Made by a program: the position numbers and the translations under genes. A stretch of 64,000 bases of DNA from Streptomyces sp. NBC_01335 (lineage in GTDB: Bacteria; Actinomycetota; Actinomycetes; Streptomycetales; Streptomycetaceae): NCBI RefSeq assembly GCF_035953295.1, contig NZ_CP108370.1, positions 3,873,001 to 3,937,000 of the forward strand. The letters are read 5' to 3'. Each line of letters begins with the position of its first letter. Positions within the stretch are counted from its first letter, which is position 1. The notes below the pieces were generated by a model, which was not told the origin of the DNA, did not search any database, and was given only the letters and a program-made list of their open reading frames with translations. Of this stretch, positions 16,601 through 25,827 are shown piece by piece.

Positions 16601-17878
16601 GTGATTGACCTTCGCCTGCTCCGTGAGGACCCCGACCGTGTTCGCGCCTCCCAGCGCGCCCGTGGAGAGGACGTCGCGCTCGTCGACGCCCTGCTCTCCG
16701 CCGACGAGCTGCGCAGGTCGTCCGGCGTCCGCTTCGACGAACTCCGCTCCGAGCAGAAGTCGCTCGGCAAGCTGATCCCCAAGGCCACGCCCGAGGAGCG
16801 GACGGAGCTGCTCAAGCGCGCCGACCAGCTCAAGGCCGACGTCCGTGCCGCCGACGCCGCGCAGAACGAGGCGGACGCGGAGGCCAAGCGCCTGCTGCTG
16901 CAGCTCGGCAACATCGTCCAGGAGGACGTGCCGGTCGGCGGCGAGGAGGACTTCGTCGTCCTGGAGACGCACGGCACCATCCGCGACTTCGGCGCCGAGG
17001 GCTTCGAGCCCAAGGACCACCTGGAGCTCGGCGAGGCGCTCGGCGCCATCGACATGGAGCGCGGTGCCAAGGTCTCCGGTTCGCGCTTCTACTACCTGAC
17101 GGGCATCGGCGCCCTGCTGGAGCTCGCTCTCGTCAACGCGGCCATCGCGCAGGCGACCGAGGCCGGTTTCATCCCCATGCTCACCCCCGCGCTGGTCCGC
17201 CCGCGTGCCATGGAGGGCACCGGCTTCCTCGGCCAGGCCGCCGAGAACGTCTACCACCTGGAGAAGGACGACTTCTACCTGGTCGGCACCTCCGAGGTCC
17301 CCCTCGCCGCGTACCACATGGACGAGATCATCGACGCCGACAAGCTGCCCCTGCGGTACGCCGGCTTCTCGCCCTGCTTCCGCCGCGAGGCCGGTACGTA
17401 CGGCAAGGACACCCGCGGCATCTTCCGCGTCCACCAGTTCGACAAGGTCGAGATGTTCTCGTACGTCGACCCCGCCGACGCCGAGGCCGAGCACCGCCGG
17501 CTGCTGGAGTGGGAGAAGCAGTGGCTGACCGGCCTGGAGCTGCCCTTCCAGGTGATCGACGTCGCCACCGGTGACCTCGGGGCCTCGGCCTCGCGGAAGT
17601 TCGACTGCGAGGCGTGGATCCCCACCCAGGGCAAGTACCGCGAGCTGACCTCCGCCTCCAACTGCGACAGCTTCCAGGCCCGCCGCCTGTCGGTGCGCAT
17701 GCGGGACGGCAAGAAGGTCCAGCCGCTGGCCACCCTGAACGGCACGCTCTGCGCCGTACCGCGCACGATCGTGGCGATCCTGGAGAACCACCAGCTCGCG
17801 GACGGTTCCGTGCGCGTGCCCGAGATGCTCCGTCCGTACCTCGGCGGGCGCGAGGTCCTGGAGCCGGTCGCCAAGTGA
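16601..17878 (+). CDS. serS: seryl-tRNA synthetase
   Basis: A 425-residue class II aminoacyl-tRNA synthetase that charges tRNA-Ser. The N-terminal long coiled-coil arm that grips the tRNA covers about residues 25-105. The catalytic core follows: motif 2 in '[23 protein letters not shown]' (read in segments) and motif 3 near the C terminus. The GTG at 16601 follows a -10-like sequence by 6 bases. The stop overlaps the start of the next gene by four bases (GTGA), so a HAD phosphatase is translationally coupled. Length is normal. Confidence 0.96.
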   Translation: MIDLRLLREDPDRVRASQRARGEDVALVDALLSADELRRSSGVRFDELRSEQKSLGKLIPKATPEERTELLKRADQLKADVRAADAAQNEADAEAKRLLLQLGNIVQEDVPVGGEEDFVVLETHGTIRDFGAEGFEPKDHLELGEALGAIDMERGAKVSGSRFYYLTGIGALLELALVNAAIAQATEAGFIPMLTPALVRPRAMEGTGFLGQAAENVYHLEKDDFYLVGTSEVPLAAYHMDEIIDADKLPLRYAGFSPCFRREAGTYGKDTRGIFRVHQFDKVEMFSYVDPADAEAEHRRLLEWEKQWLTGLELPFQVIDVATGDLGASASRKFDCEAWIPTQGKYRELTSASNCDSFQARRLSVRMRDGKKVQPLATLNGTLCAVPRTIVAILENHQLADGSVRVPEMLRPYLGGREVLEPVAK

Positions 17879-18687
17879 CCTTCCCCTTCAAGCTCGTCGC
17901 CACCGATCTCGACGGCACGCTGCTCCGCGACGACCGCACGATCTCCGTGCGGACGCGCGAAGCGCTGGCCGCCGCCACCGAGGCGGGTGCCGCGCACATC
18001 GTCGTCACCGGCCGGGCGGTGCCGTGGACGCGGCAGATACTGGACGACCTGGGGTACGACGGCCTCGCCGTCTGTGGCCAGGGCTCGCAGGTCTACCACG
18101 CGGGCGAGCACAAGCTGCTCACCTCGCTCACGCTGGACCGGCAGCTGGCCGGGCTCGCGCTGTCCAAGATCGAGGCGGAGGTGGGCCCGCTGCTGCTCGC
18201 GGCGAGCCGCGACGGGCTGGACGGCGAGGTCCTGGTCGGCCCCGGTTACCGGGTTCACGAGGGCCCGCTGCCAGTGGTCCACGTCGAGGACGCGAACGAG
18301 ATGTGGGCCGCTCCGCTGAACAAGGTCTACCTCCAGCACCCCGAGCTCGACGACGACCAGCTCACCGCCGCCGCACGGGCGGCCGTGGGCAGCCTCGTCA
18401 ACATCGTGATGGCGGGACCCGGGGTCGTGGAGATCCTCCCCCTCGGCCTCACCAAGGCGACAGGTCTCTCGCTCGCCGCGCGCCGGCTCGGCGTGAAGGC
18501 GGCGGACACCATCGCCTTTGGTGACATGCCCAACGACATCCCGATGTTCGGCTGGGCACGGCACGGCGTGGCCATGGCCAACGCGCACGACGAACTCAAG
18601 GCCGTGGCGCACGAGATCACCGCCTCCAACGACGACGACGGCATCGCGGTGGTCCTGGAGGAGCTCCTCGCCGGCGGAACGCGGTAG
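17875..18687 (+). CDS. HAD superfamily (Cof type) phosphatase coupled to serS
   Basis: A 270-residue hydrolase of the Cof/IIB HAD class. Motif I is [10 protein letters not shown] (about residues 10-19), motif II 'VVTGRAVPW' (about 43), and motif [15 protein letters not shown] near residue 220. These enzymes usually dephosphorylate small sugar phosphates or nucleotides; the substrate is not predictable. It starts at the GTG at 17875, overlapping the serS stop by four bases, so it is co-translated with serS. A similar protein is encoded at 28294-29139. Confidence 0.92.
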   Translation: MTFPFKLVATDLDGTLLRDDRTISVRTREALAAATEAGAAHIVVTGRAVPWTRQILDDLGYDGLAVCGQGSQVYHAGEHKLLTSLTLDRQLAGLALSKIEAEVGPLLLAASRDGLDGEVLVGPGYRVHEGPLPVVHVEDANEMWAAPLNKVYLQHPELDDDQLTAAARAAVGSLVNIVMAGPGVVEILPLGLTKATGLSLAARRLGVKAADTIAFGDMPNDIPMFGWARHGVAMANAHDELKAVAHEITASNDDDGIAVVLEELLAGGTR

Positions 18688-18747
18688 CCGCCGCACGCGC
18701 TCATCTCCGTACGAACGCACCACCGTACAAACGCACGATCGCACGAC

Positions 18748-18783
18748 CGACTGCCCGCGGCCCCCGAAGGCCGCGGGCAGTCG
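18748..18783. terminator. bidirectional terminator hairpin
   Basis: A perfect 15-bp stem (18748-18762 with 18769-18783, core CTGCCCGCGGCC) with a 6-base loop. It lies between the convergent HAD gene and the unknown minus-strand gene. Confidence 0.85.
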
Positions 18784-18847
18784 TGTGTCCTCCCCCTCTT
18801 TACGGGTGGGCCTCCATACGGTTCGGGCCCTTTGTGGTTCGGGCTCT

Positions 18848-19534
18848 TTACGGCTCGGGCCGCAGATCCTTCAGCCGGTGGGCCACGTCGCCCAGCCGGG
18901 CGTCGACCCGCCGCACGTCGTGCGCGACGTCGGCCAGCCGGACGCGCATCGCGCCAACGACCTCATGGGTCGCCCCCAGCTTCCGGTCCAGGCTGTCGAA
19001 CCGCTCCGACATCCGGCGCAGGACCGGCCCCAGCTCCTGGAGGGCCGAACCGACTCCGGCCAGGCAGCTCTCGATGCGGGTGACCCGGAAGTCGAGCGAG
19101 TCGTACCGCTCCCGGAGATCGGTTTCCGCGTCGAGGAGATACGTACGCACACATCGGGCGATGTCGCTTTCGCGAAGAAGCATGGCGACGTTGAGGACGG
19201 TGCGGCGGGTGTAGAGGCGCAGTTGAAGGGGAGTCTGTGGATAACTTTCCGCTCCACCCCCCTTCCATAGCGACATCATGTCGCTATGGAAGGACTCCAG
19301 CTCAGAGCCTCGCAGTGTGCGCAGACCATGGGCGGTGAACTCGGCTCGATGGCGATCGGTGAGCCTTCGCACCGAGGCTGTGGATACTTCGAAGTAGCGA
19401 GCCACATCCTCTGTGCGAACGTGAATTCCGTCCGGGAGCATGACAAGGCTCTTCACCTTGTCGAGGATGTCGACGCGCACCATCTGCTCGACGCGCAGCG
19501 CGCGGGATTCGAGCAGGGCGACTTCCGTGGGCAT
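18848..19534 (-). CDS. unknown protein with N-terminal HTH-like region and C-terminal coiled coil
   Basis: A 228-residue soluble protein that I do not recognise. Residues about 28-60 ('VRTEDVARYFEVSTASVRRL') look like a helix-turn-helix. The middle ('LRLYTRRTVLNVAMLLRES') resembles regions near phage-type KilA/ANT antirepressor proteins but is too weak to assign. Residues about 140-225 show heptad-like leucine/valine spacing (coiled coil). The ATG at 19534 has GGAAGG 7 bases upstream; an in-frame ATG at 19540 is too close to it. The coding sequence contains two DnaA-box matches at 19236 and 19379. Confidence 0.7.
   Translation of the reverse strand: MPTEVALLESRALRVEQMVRVDILDKVKSLVMLPDGIHVRTEDVARYFEVSTASVRRLTDRHRAEFTAHGLRTLRGSELESFHSDMMSLWKGGGAESYPQTPLQLRLYTRRTVLNVAMLLRESDIARCVRTYLLDAETDLRERYDSLDFRVTRIESCLAGVGSALQELGPVLRRMSERFDSLDRKLGATHEVVGAMRVRLADVAHDVRRVDARLGDVAHRLKDLRPEP
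19236..19387. promoter_or_regulatory. two DnaA-box matches inside a coding sequence
   Basis: TGTGGATAA at 19236-19244 (reverse complement of TTATCCACA) is a full match. TGTGGATAC at 19379-19387 has one mismatch. They are 143 bases apart within the unknown HTH gene. Confidence 0.45.
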
Positions 19535-19888
19535 GAGCATGCCTTCCGTACGCAGGGAACACCGAGGGACGGCCCTCTCCCCGGGCTTCAGGGGCGGAGG
19601 TCGCTCACGGGTCACTTGCTCGATGGCCGGCCTCCGCCGGTGCTCGCACACCGGGGCCGGCATTCCTCTGCTTCACGTACGCGTCGTCGTCACGGATTCC
19701 AGTTGCCTCCACGCATCCGGCCCAACGACCCGGCACATGCGCGGTCACGCGAGCGGCACCGGCCGCTCACGGGGCGGCCCTCCGGGGCAGCATGCCGACG
19801 GGGCCGGAGAACACGACAGCCCCCGTCCGTCGGACGAGGGCTGTCGGGTTGTCCCGCGCGGGGCCGCATCACGGGCCGGCCTGCCGCC
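19535..19888. terminator. gap with terminator of the ABC operon (19814-19846)
   Basis: A 354-base gap between two minus-strand genes. A 16-bp stem (19814-19829 with 19831-19846, one mismatch, core CGACAGCCC) forms a compact hairpin that the ABC operon transcript reaches about 45 bases after its stop. The rest (19535-19813) should carry the promoter of the unknown HTH gene; I see no other feature. Confidence 0.7.
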
Positions 19889-20608
19889 TCACTCCTCGCC
19901 GGCCAGCTTGAGCGTCCGCAGCTTCTGGCCCGCGTACCAGGTGGCGCCGACGGTCACCACGACCAGCAGCACGGTGGCGAGCGGGAGTTGGACCTCGGCG
20001 GTGATCGCGCCCTCCGCGCCGGTCTTCTCGGCGACGGCGAGCGCCCACTGCTGCACGCTCAGCGTGCGCGCCCCGGGCACCTGGCTGCCGAAGAGGGCCT
20101 CCCACACCAGCGCGTAGACCAGGCCGAGCACGACCGCGTGCCGGCTGACCGTACCGAGCAGCAGGAAGAGCGCGCTGTACGCGATCGAGGCGACCAGCGC
20201 CCCGACGGTGTACGCCACCGCGATCTGCTGTCCGTTGCCGTTGAGGATCAGCCCCGCGATCAGGGTGGGCAGCGCGGAGAAGACCATCGTGACGGCGATG
20301 GCGACGATCAGTTTGGTGAAGATGATCGTGGGGCGCTTCACCGGCTTCGCCAGCAGGTAGACGATCGAACCGTCGTCGATCTCGGGACCGATGGCCCCCG
20401 TGCCCGCGATGACACCGATCAGCGGGACCATCACGGCGAGGGCGAAGCCGCCGAGGACGTCCGACGCGATCTGGTCGTCGGCTCCCGCCAGGACCCGTAC
20501 CGCCAGGGCGATCGCGATCAGCAGCGCGGGCAGGACGAACAGGATGGCGGCCCGGCGCCGGCCGAGCAGGGCCCGGTAGGTGAGCCGGGCGACTGTGGGG
20601 TCGTACAT
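19889..20608 (-). CDS. ABC-2 type transporter permease
   Basis: A 239-residue membrane protein with about six helices (starting at about residues 22, 55, 100, 133, 158 and 212). The motif 'GPEIDDGSIVYLLAKPVKRPTIIFTKL' (read in segments), preceding helix 3, is typical of ABC-2 permeases. It is the last of four genes on the minus strand that form two permease/ATPase pairs, and pairs with the ATPase at 20639-21550 (30-base gap). Substrate unknown. Confidence 0.9.
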   Translation of the reverse strand: MYDPTVARLTYRALLGRRRAAILFVLPALLIAIALAVRVLAGADDQIASDVLGGFALAVMVPLIGVIAGTGAIGPEIDDGSIVYLLAKPVKRPTIIFTKLIVAIAVTMVFSALPTLIAGLILNGNGQQIAVAYTVGALVASIAYSALFLLLGTVSRHAVVLGLVYALVWEALFGSQVPGARTLSVQQWALAVAEKTGAEGAITAEVQLPLATVLLVVVTVGATWYAGQKLRTLKLAGEE

Positions 20609-20638
20609 GACGCTTCACAGCTCCTTTCTGGCCGCTAC

Positions 20639-21550
20639 TCAGGCCGATACGAGGTACGAGAAGACCGATTCGAGGGATTCGTCGGACGGCGAGACGGCCA
20701 GCAGCCGGATGCCCCGCTCCTGCGCCACCCGCGGCAGCAGCGTGGTGAAACGGCCGAAATCGACCGCCTGGATCAGCAGCGCGCCCTCCCCGTGGTCGAC
20801 CTCGATCCCGGCCGTCGACGGATCGGCGATCAGGGCCGCCGCCAGCGCGCGGTCGTCGCTGGAGCGCACGAGATAGCGGTGCGGGCGGTCCGTCATCAGT
20901 CGGCGGATCCGCCGGAAGTCGCCGGAGGCCGCGTGCCGGCCGGCCACGATCACCTCGATGTGCGAGGCGAGCTGCTCGACCTCTTCGAGGATGTGGGAGG
21001 AGAAGAGCACGGTGCGCCCCTCCGCGCCCATCCGCCGCAGCAGATCCATCAGCTGCATCCGCTGGCGGGGGTCCATGCCGTTGAACGGTTCGTCCAGCAG
21101 CAGAACCGAGGGGTCGTGGACGAGCGCCGAGGCCATCTTCACGCGCTGGCGCATGCCCTTGCTGTACGTCTGGATCTTGCGGTCCTGCGCGTACTCCATC
21201 TCCACCGTGGCCAGCGCGCGCGCCGCCTGCGCCGCGCCCAGACCGTGCAGTTCGGCGTTGGCGACGACGAACTCGCGGCCGGTCAGGAAGTCGTACATGC
21301 CCTCCCGCTCGGGGACGATGCCGATCTCCTGGTAGACCGACTCGTTGCGCCAGATCGGACGCCCGTCGAGCGTGACCGTGCCCGTGGAGGGGGCGAGGAA
21401 TCCGGCCATCAAGTTGATCAGTGTGGACTTGCCCGCGCCGTTGGGTCCGAGCAGCCCGGTGACCCCCGGGCCGATGGTCATGCTCACGTCGTTGACGGCG
21501 ACGACGTTCCCGAACCAGCGGGAGGCGTGGTCGATCTCGATGGTGGTCAC
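20639..21550 (-). CDS. ABC transporter ATP-binding protein
   Basis: A 303-residue ATPase. Walker A is GPNGAGKST (about residues 35-43), the signature region is 'YSKGMRQRVKMASAL' (about 128-142), and Walker B is 'VLLLDEPFNGMDP'. The C-terminal third is the accessory domain common to ABC-2 exporters. The start is the GTG at 21550, overlapping the upstream permease stop (GTGA), so translation is coupled. The frame remains open upstream but that is the shadow of the permease. Confidence 0.93.
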   Translation of the reverse strand: MTTIEIDHASRWFGNVVAVNDVSMTIGPGVTGLLGPNGAGKSTLINLMAGFLAPSTGTVTLDGRPIWRNESVYQEIGIVPEREGMYDFLTGREFVVANAELHGLGAAQAARALATVEMEYAQDRKIQTYSKGMRQRVKMASALVHDPSVLLLDEPFNGMDPRQRMQLMDLLRRMGAEGRTVLFSSHILEEVEQLASHIEVIVAGRHAASGDFRRIRRLMTDRPHRYLVRSSDDRALAAALIADPSTAGIEVDHGEGALLIQAVDFGRFTTLLPRVAQERGIRLLAVSPSDESLESVFSYLVSA

Positions 21551-22461
21551 AGCCCGACCCTCCGGTAGCGGCGCAGCAGGGCGGCGTACGAGCCGGCGAT
21601 GAGCGCGAGGACAACGAACAGATAGACCACGCCCAGCGCGGCCCCCGGGCCCTCCCCGCCGGGGAAGGCGGAGGTGGCGCCGAGGAACGCGGTCTGCACC
21701 CCGTCGATCAGCGTGATCGGGGAGAACAGCCCGAACCAGGCGACGGCCCCCTCGGTCCCGGTCGAGTAGGCGATGGCCTGGATCGTGGAGACGGCTCCGT
21801 ACGTGATGGTCAGCACGGCGATCACCGCCGCCACACCGAAGCCGCGGCGCGGGGTCACCGCGGCCACCACCAGCGCGAGCGCGGCGAACAGCACGGACAG
21901 CAGGGCCACCGACACCAGTCCTTGGGCGAACCAGCCGGTCTGGTCGCCGAAGTCGAATTTCGCGAGCAGCGAGCCCACGTAGAGGATGAGCAGCGGCGTC
22001 CCGGTGATCACGAAGACCGCGGACGCCATCGCCGCCAGCTTCGCCAGGACGTAGTCGGCGTGCGCGATCGGCCGCGAGAAGTACAGCGGCACCGTCCGGA
22101 ACCGCAGGTCCCGCGAGACGCTCTGCGGGGCCTGGGCGGCCACGAACAGACCGATGACGGCCTGCAGGAAGATCGCGTACGAGGTGTACTTCACGACCAG
22201 CTTCGTGGCACCGGGCGCGGCCATCGACACGGCCACGATGATCGCCGCGACCAGGCACATCACCGCGAGCAGCAGCATCGGCAGCACCTTGGACTTGGCC
22301 GACCGCCCGAGCCCGAACGCGCCCTTGAGCGACTGCACGTAGAGCGAGCGGCGGGCGTACGCGCGCCCCAGCCTCGGCCCGTCGTAGGAGCGGTAGCCGA
22401 TGTCGTGGATGCGGGAGGCGTCGCCGGGCAGCGCGCCTCCGGCCCTGATCTCAGTGCTCAT
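21547..22461 (-). CDS. ABC-2 type transporter permease
   Basis: A 304-residue protein with an N-terminal cytoplasmic stretch ('IHDIGYRSYDGPRLGRAYAR', about residues 18-37) and about six membrane helices beginning near residue 60. 'SRDLRFRTVPLYFSRPIAHADYVLAK' (read in segments) is the ABC-2 cytoplasmic loop. It overlaps the upstream ATPase gene by 11 bases and the downstream ATPase by 4, so the four-gene set is one operon. Substrate unknown. Confidence 0.9.
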   Translation of the reverse strand: MSTEIRAGGALPGDASRIHDIGYRSYDGPRLGRAYARRSLYVQSLKGAFGLGRSAKSKVLPMLLLAVMCLVAAIIVAVSMAAPGATKLVVKYTSYAIFLQAVIGLFVAAQAPQSVSRDLRFRTVPLYFSRPIAHADYVLAKLAAMASAVFVITGTPLLILYVGSLLAKFDFGDQTGWFAQGLVSVALLSVLFAALALVVAAVTPRRGFGVAAVIAVLTITYGAVSTIQAIAYSTGTEGAVAWFGLFSPITLIDGVQTAFLGATSAFPGGEGPGAALGVVYLFVVLALIAGSYAALLRRYRRVGL

Positions 22462-23557
22462 CGGGACCGCTCCCCTTCTGCTGTACGGCCCCGGGGGCCG
22501 GAACCTGATGGACGGACCCGGGCGCCGGGATCCGGGACTGGGCCTGCGGTACGGCTCCGGGGGCCGGGCCGGACGCTGCCGCGGCGACCGCCGGGACCGG
22601 GTCCGGGTGAGTGTTCTCGCCCGCGCGGAAGACCTCGGCGATGTGGTGGCGGCGCTGCTCCATGCGGACGAGCCCGAGCCCGAGACCGGCCACGCTGTCG
22701 CGCACCAGGTCGTACGTCTCCTCGCCGGTCGCCTCGACGAGCAGGATGTGACCGGCTCCCGGCAGGCCGCCGGTGTCGACGCCGTCGTTCCCGATCAGCT
22801 TCACACCGGCCCCGAGGAGTTTCCGGCGCAGCGCGTCGGTGCCGTCCGGGTGGGTGTCGCTGTCGGTGACCTCGACCGCGAGGGTCGTGGTGGTCTGGGT
22901 GAACTCGCTGGTGGAGCTGGACCGGAGCAGCGTGCCGCCGTCGATGACGACGACGTGGTCGCAGGTGCGTTCCAGCTCTCCCAGGAGGTGCGAGGTGACG
23001 AGCACGGAGATCCCGAAGTCGGTGTGCACCCGGCGGATGAGCCCGAGCATCTCGTCGCGGCCCACCGGGTCGAGGCCGTTCGTCGGCTCGTCGAGCAGCA
23101 CCAGCCGCGGGTCGTGGACCAGCGCCTGGGCCAGCTTCACGCGCTGCTTCATACCGGTCGAGTAGCCCCCGATGGGGCGGTAGCGCTCCTCGTAGAGGCC
23201 GACGTGGCGCAGGGTGTCGGCGGTGCGCTCCCGGGCCGCGGTCGGCGGCAGTCCGGACATCCGCGCCATGTGGACGACGAACTCGGTCGCCGAGACGTCC
23301 GGCGGCAGGCAGTCGTGCTCCGGCATGTACCCGACCCGCTCCCGGATCGCGGCACCGTGCGTGGCGACGTCCAGCCCGAGCACCGAGGCAGAGCCCTCGG
23401 TGGCGGGCGAGAGTCCCAGCAGGATCTTGATCAGGGTGGACTTGCCGGCCCCGTTGGCACCCACCAGGCCGGTCACGCCCGGTCCGATGTCCAAGGAGAG
23501 CCGGTCAAGAGCGGTCACCCGGGGGTACCGCTTGCTCAAGGCGTTCAGCGCGATCAC
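22451..23557 (-). CDS. ABC transporter ATP-binding protein
   Basis: A 368-residue ATPase. Walker A is GANGAGKST (about residue 34), the signature 'YSTGMKQRVKLAQAL' and Walker B 'LVLLDEPTNGLDP'. After the accessory domain there is a 55-residue Pro/Ala/Gly-rich tail (from about 310) that is unusual for the family and partly repetitive ('VPAPGAVQQ', 'PAPGSVHQ'). The start is the GTG at 23557 with GAGG 5 bases upstream; an in-frame GTG at 23563 is the alternative. First gene of the exporter operon. Confidence 0.88.
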   Translation of the reverse strand: MIALNALSKRYPRVTALDRLSLDIGPGVTGLVGANGAGKSTLIKILLGLSPATEGSASVLGLDVATHGAAIRERVGYMPEHDCLPPDVSATEFVVHMARMSGLPPTAARERTADTLRHVGLYEERYRPIGGYSTGMKQRVKLAQALVHDPRLVLLDEPTNGLDPVGRDEMLGLIRRVHTDFGISVLVTSHLLGELERTCDHVVVIDGGTLLRSSSTSEFTQTTTTLAVEVTDSDTHPDGTDALRRKLLGAGVKLIGNDGVDTGGLPGAGHILLVEATGEETYDLVRDSVAGLGLGLVRMEQRRHHIAEVFRAGENTHPDPVPAVAAAASGPAPGAVPQAQSRIPAPGSVHQVPAPGAVQQKGSGPDEH

Positions 23558-24024
23558 AGTCACCTCGACGACGGTAGTGGCGCGGGCACCTCCGGTCGTC
23601 AGCCCTGACGGTCGCATACACGTCAAACTTGAGTTGTAGGGACCCGTAGGGGAGTCGGGCGGAGGAGTGACCCGGGTCGACGGGCAGTGGTCGACGGGCG
23701 GGGATCGGCGGGCGGGGCTCGGCGGGCGGGGCTCGGCGAGCGGCGGCCGGTCGTGGGGCTCAGCGAGCAGCGCGGCGACCAGGGGCTCGGACGAGCAGCG
23801 CGGCGGTCCGACGATCCTCTCTGCGTACCGGATCTCCACAGGCGGTTGTCCACAGGCCGGGCACCCCTCTTGACCCCTCGGCGGACCTGGTCACATTCTT
23901 CAGTGTCACGTTACTGGCGCGTACAGCTCGCCAAGTGCGCTGTCCCGGACGCCGGGTTCGGGCGGCCGGGGCCGAGGAAGACGGGTGGCGCACGAGCGGC
24001 GCCCGACCGAGGAGAGGTGGCGGG
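23558..24024. other. gap with GC-rich tandem repeats and a DnaA box
   Basis: A 467-base gap between divergent genes. Positions about 23697-23745 hold 13-base direct repeats (CTCGGCGGGCGGGG type), followed by a diverged copy of GAGCAGCGCGGCG at about 23765 and 23800. A perfect DnaA box TTGTCCACA is at 23846-23854, with a weaker TCTCCACA 13 bases before. The 3' part carries the promoter of the hydrolase gene. No gene seen. Confidence 0.6.
23846..23854 (+). promoter_or_regulatory. single DnaA box
   Basis: TTGTCCACA, an exact match to the preferred Streptomyces DnaA box, lies in a gap between divergent genes. Confidence 0.5.
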
Positions 24025-25827
24025 ATGCAACTGCCGGGAGCGCGCGAGCGCTGGGTCCGCACGGGCGGCATCGAGCTCTGCGTGGCCGAGCTGGGCAATC
24101 CGGACCTGCCCACCGTCGTGCTGGTGCACGGCTATCCGGACAGCAAGGAGGTGTGGTCGCGGGTGGCTCCGGCGCTGGCCGAACAGTGGCACGTGGTGCT
24201 CTACGACGTACGCGGCCACGGCCGTTCGAGCGCGCCGAAACCGCTGCGCGGAGGCTTCACGCTGGAGAAGCTGACCGACGACTTCCTCGCGGTGCTGGAC
24301 GAGGTGAGTCCCGGCCGGCCGGTCCATCTGGTGGGCCACGACTGGGGTTCCGTGCAGTCCTGGGAGTTCGCCACGGTCGAGCGGACCAGGGGCAGGATCG
24401 CCTCCTTCACCTCGATGTCCGGGCCGTCGCTGGACCACTTCGGCCACTGGATCCAGGGCCGGGTGACCCGGCCCACCCCCCGGCGGGTGGCCCAGCTCGC
24501 CGGACAGGGCGTCAAGTCTTGGTACGTCTACCTCCTGCACACCCCCGTCCTGCCCGAACTCGCCTGGCGCGGGCCGCTGGGGCGCCGGTGGCCGCGCATT
24601 CTGGAGCGCCTGGAGAAGGTACCCGCGGGCGACTACCCGACCGCCTCGCTGCCCCGGGACGCGGCCCACGGCGCCTGGCTCTACCGCGACAACGTCCGTA
24701 CCCGGCTGCGCAGGCCGCGCCCGGACGCGTACGCGCACGTACCGGTGCAGCTGATCACGCCGACCGGTGACGCCTTCCTGTCGGAGTACCTCTACGACGA
24801 CCTGGAGCACTGGGCCCCGCGCCTGGTCCGGCGCCGGCTGCCCGCCCAGCACTGGGCCCCGCGCACCCGGCCGGACCAACTCGTGGCCTGGATCTCGGAG
24901 TTCGTGGCCGCCAACGAGCCCTCGGCTAAGGCCGCCCGTACGCCGGACACGGACCCGGTGGGGTCCGGCCGGTACGCGGACCGGTTCGCCGGCGTGCTGG
25001 TGCTGGTGACGGGCGCGGCCGACGGGATCGGACGGGCCACCGCCCTGGCGTTCGCCGAGGCCGGGGCGCGCGTGGTGGCCGTGGACCGGGACGCGGCGGG
25101 CGCCGCCCGTACGGCGGAGACGGCGCTGCTCGTCGGGGCGCCGGCCGCCTGGGCACAGACCGCCGAACCGGGCGACGAGCAGGCGATGGAGAAGCTCGGC
25201 GCGAAGGTCGCTGCGGAGTACGGCACCGTCGACGTCCTGGTCAACGTCGCGGGTACGGCGCCCTCCGGGCCCTTCCTGGAGACCACGTCCGAGGAGTGGC
25301 GGGGCCTCCTCGACGCGGGGTTCCTGGGGGTCGTCCACAGCTGCCGGGTGTTCGGCGGGCGGATGGCCGAGCGCGGGCAGGGCGGCCACATCGTCAACGT
25401 GCTCCCGAGCGTCCCCGGCCCGGTGACCCGCACGCCGGGGATCTCCACGTACGGCACGGCCCAGGCCGCCGTCCTGGCGCTCACCCAGGGCCTGCGGGCC
25501 GAACTGGCCCACCGCACGGTCTCGGTGAGCGCGGTACGGCCGGGGGCGGTCGACACCGGGGCGGGAGGCGCCGGAGCGGGCACGGGAGCGGGTGCGACGG
25601 CGGGCACTGTGGCCGGCGTTCCCCCAAGGGAGGTGTCACTCGGAGGAGTTGACGCGGAGGCTGCCACGCCGACGCGCCGGGCTCGCGGCCGTACGCCGGA
25701 GCAGGTCGCCGAAGCCGTGCTGGAGGCGGTGGTCCACGACCAGGCCCTCGTGGTGGTCCCGGCACGACCGGCGGGCCTGCGCCGCCTGCTCCGGGGCGGT
25801 ACGGAGCCGCTCCGCAAACGGCCCTGA
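24025..25827 (+). CDS. EphD-like fusion: alpha/beta hydrolase plus short-chain dehydrogenase with YxxxQ
   Basis: A 600-residue two-domain protein. Residues about 1-295 are an epoxide-hydrolase-like alpha/beta hydrolase: oxyanion motif HGYP (35-38), nucleophile elbow GHDWGS (D106), acid D249 and H276. Residues about 320-540 are a classical SDR: TGAADGIG (329-336), 'VLVNVAGT', S462, and Y476 in YGTAQ. The usual catalytic lysine four residues after the tyrosine is glutamine (Q480), so oxidoreductase activity is questionable. A glycine/alanine-rich tail with RARGRTPEQVAEAVLEAV follows. Mycobacterium tuberculosis EphD has the same architecture and acts on lipids. The ATG at 24025 follows GGAGAGG. 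Confidence 0.9.
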   Translation: MQLPGARERWVRTGGIELCVAELGNPDLPTVVLVHGYPDSKEVWSRVAPALAEQWHVVLYDVRGHGRSSAPKPLRGGFTLEKLTDDFLAVLDEVSPGRPVHLVGHDWGSVQSWEFATVERTRGRIASFTSMSGPSLDHFGHWIQGRVTRPTPRRVAQLAGQGVKSWYVYLLHTPVLPELAWRGPLGRRWPRILERLEKVPAGDYPTASLPRDAAHGAWLYRDNVRTRLRRPRPDAYAHVPVQLITPTGDAFLSEYLYDDLEHWAPRLVRRRLPAQHWAPRTRPDQLVAWISEFVAANEPSAKAARTPDTDPVGSGRYADRFAGVLVLVTGAADGIGRATALAFAEAGARVVAVDRDAAGAARTAETALLVGAPAAWAQTAEPGDEQAMEKLGAKVAAEYGTVDVLVNVAGTAPSGPFLETTSEEWRGLLDAGFLGVVHSCRVFGGRMAERGQGGHIVNVLPSVPGPVTRTPGISTYGTAQAAVLALTQGLRAELAHRTVSVSAVRPGAVDTGAGGAGAGTGAGATAGTVAGVPPREVSLGGVDAEAATPTRRARGRTPEQVAEAVLEAVVHDQALVVVPARPAGLRRLLRGGTEPLRKRP

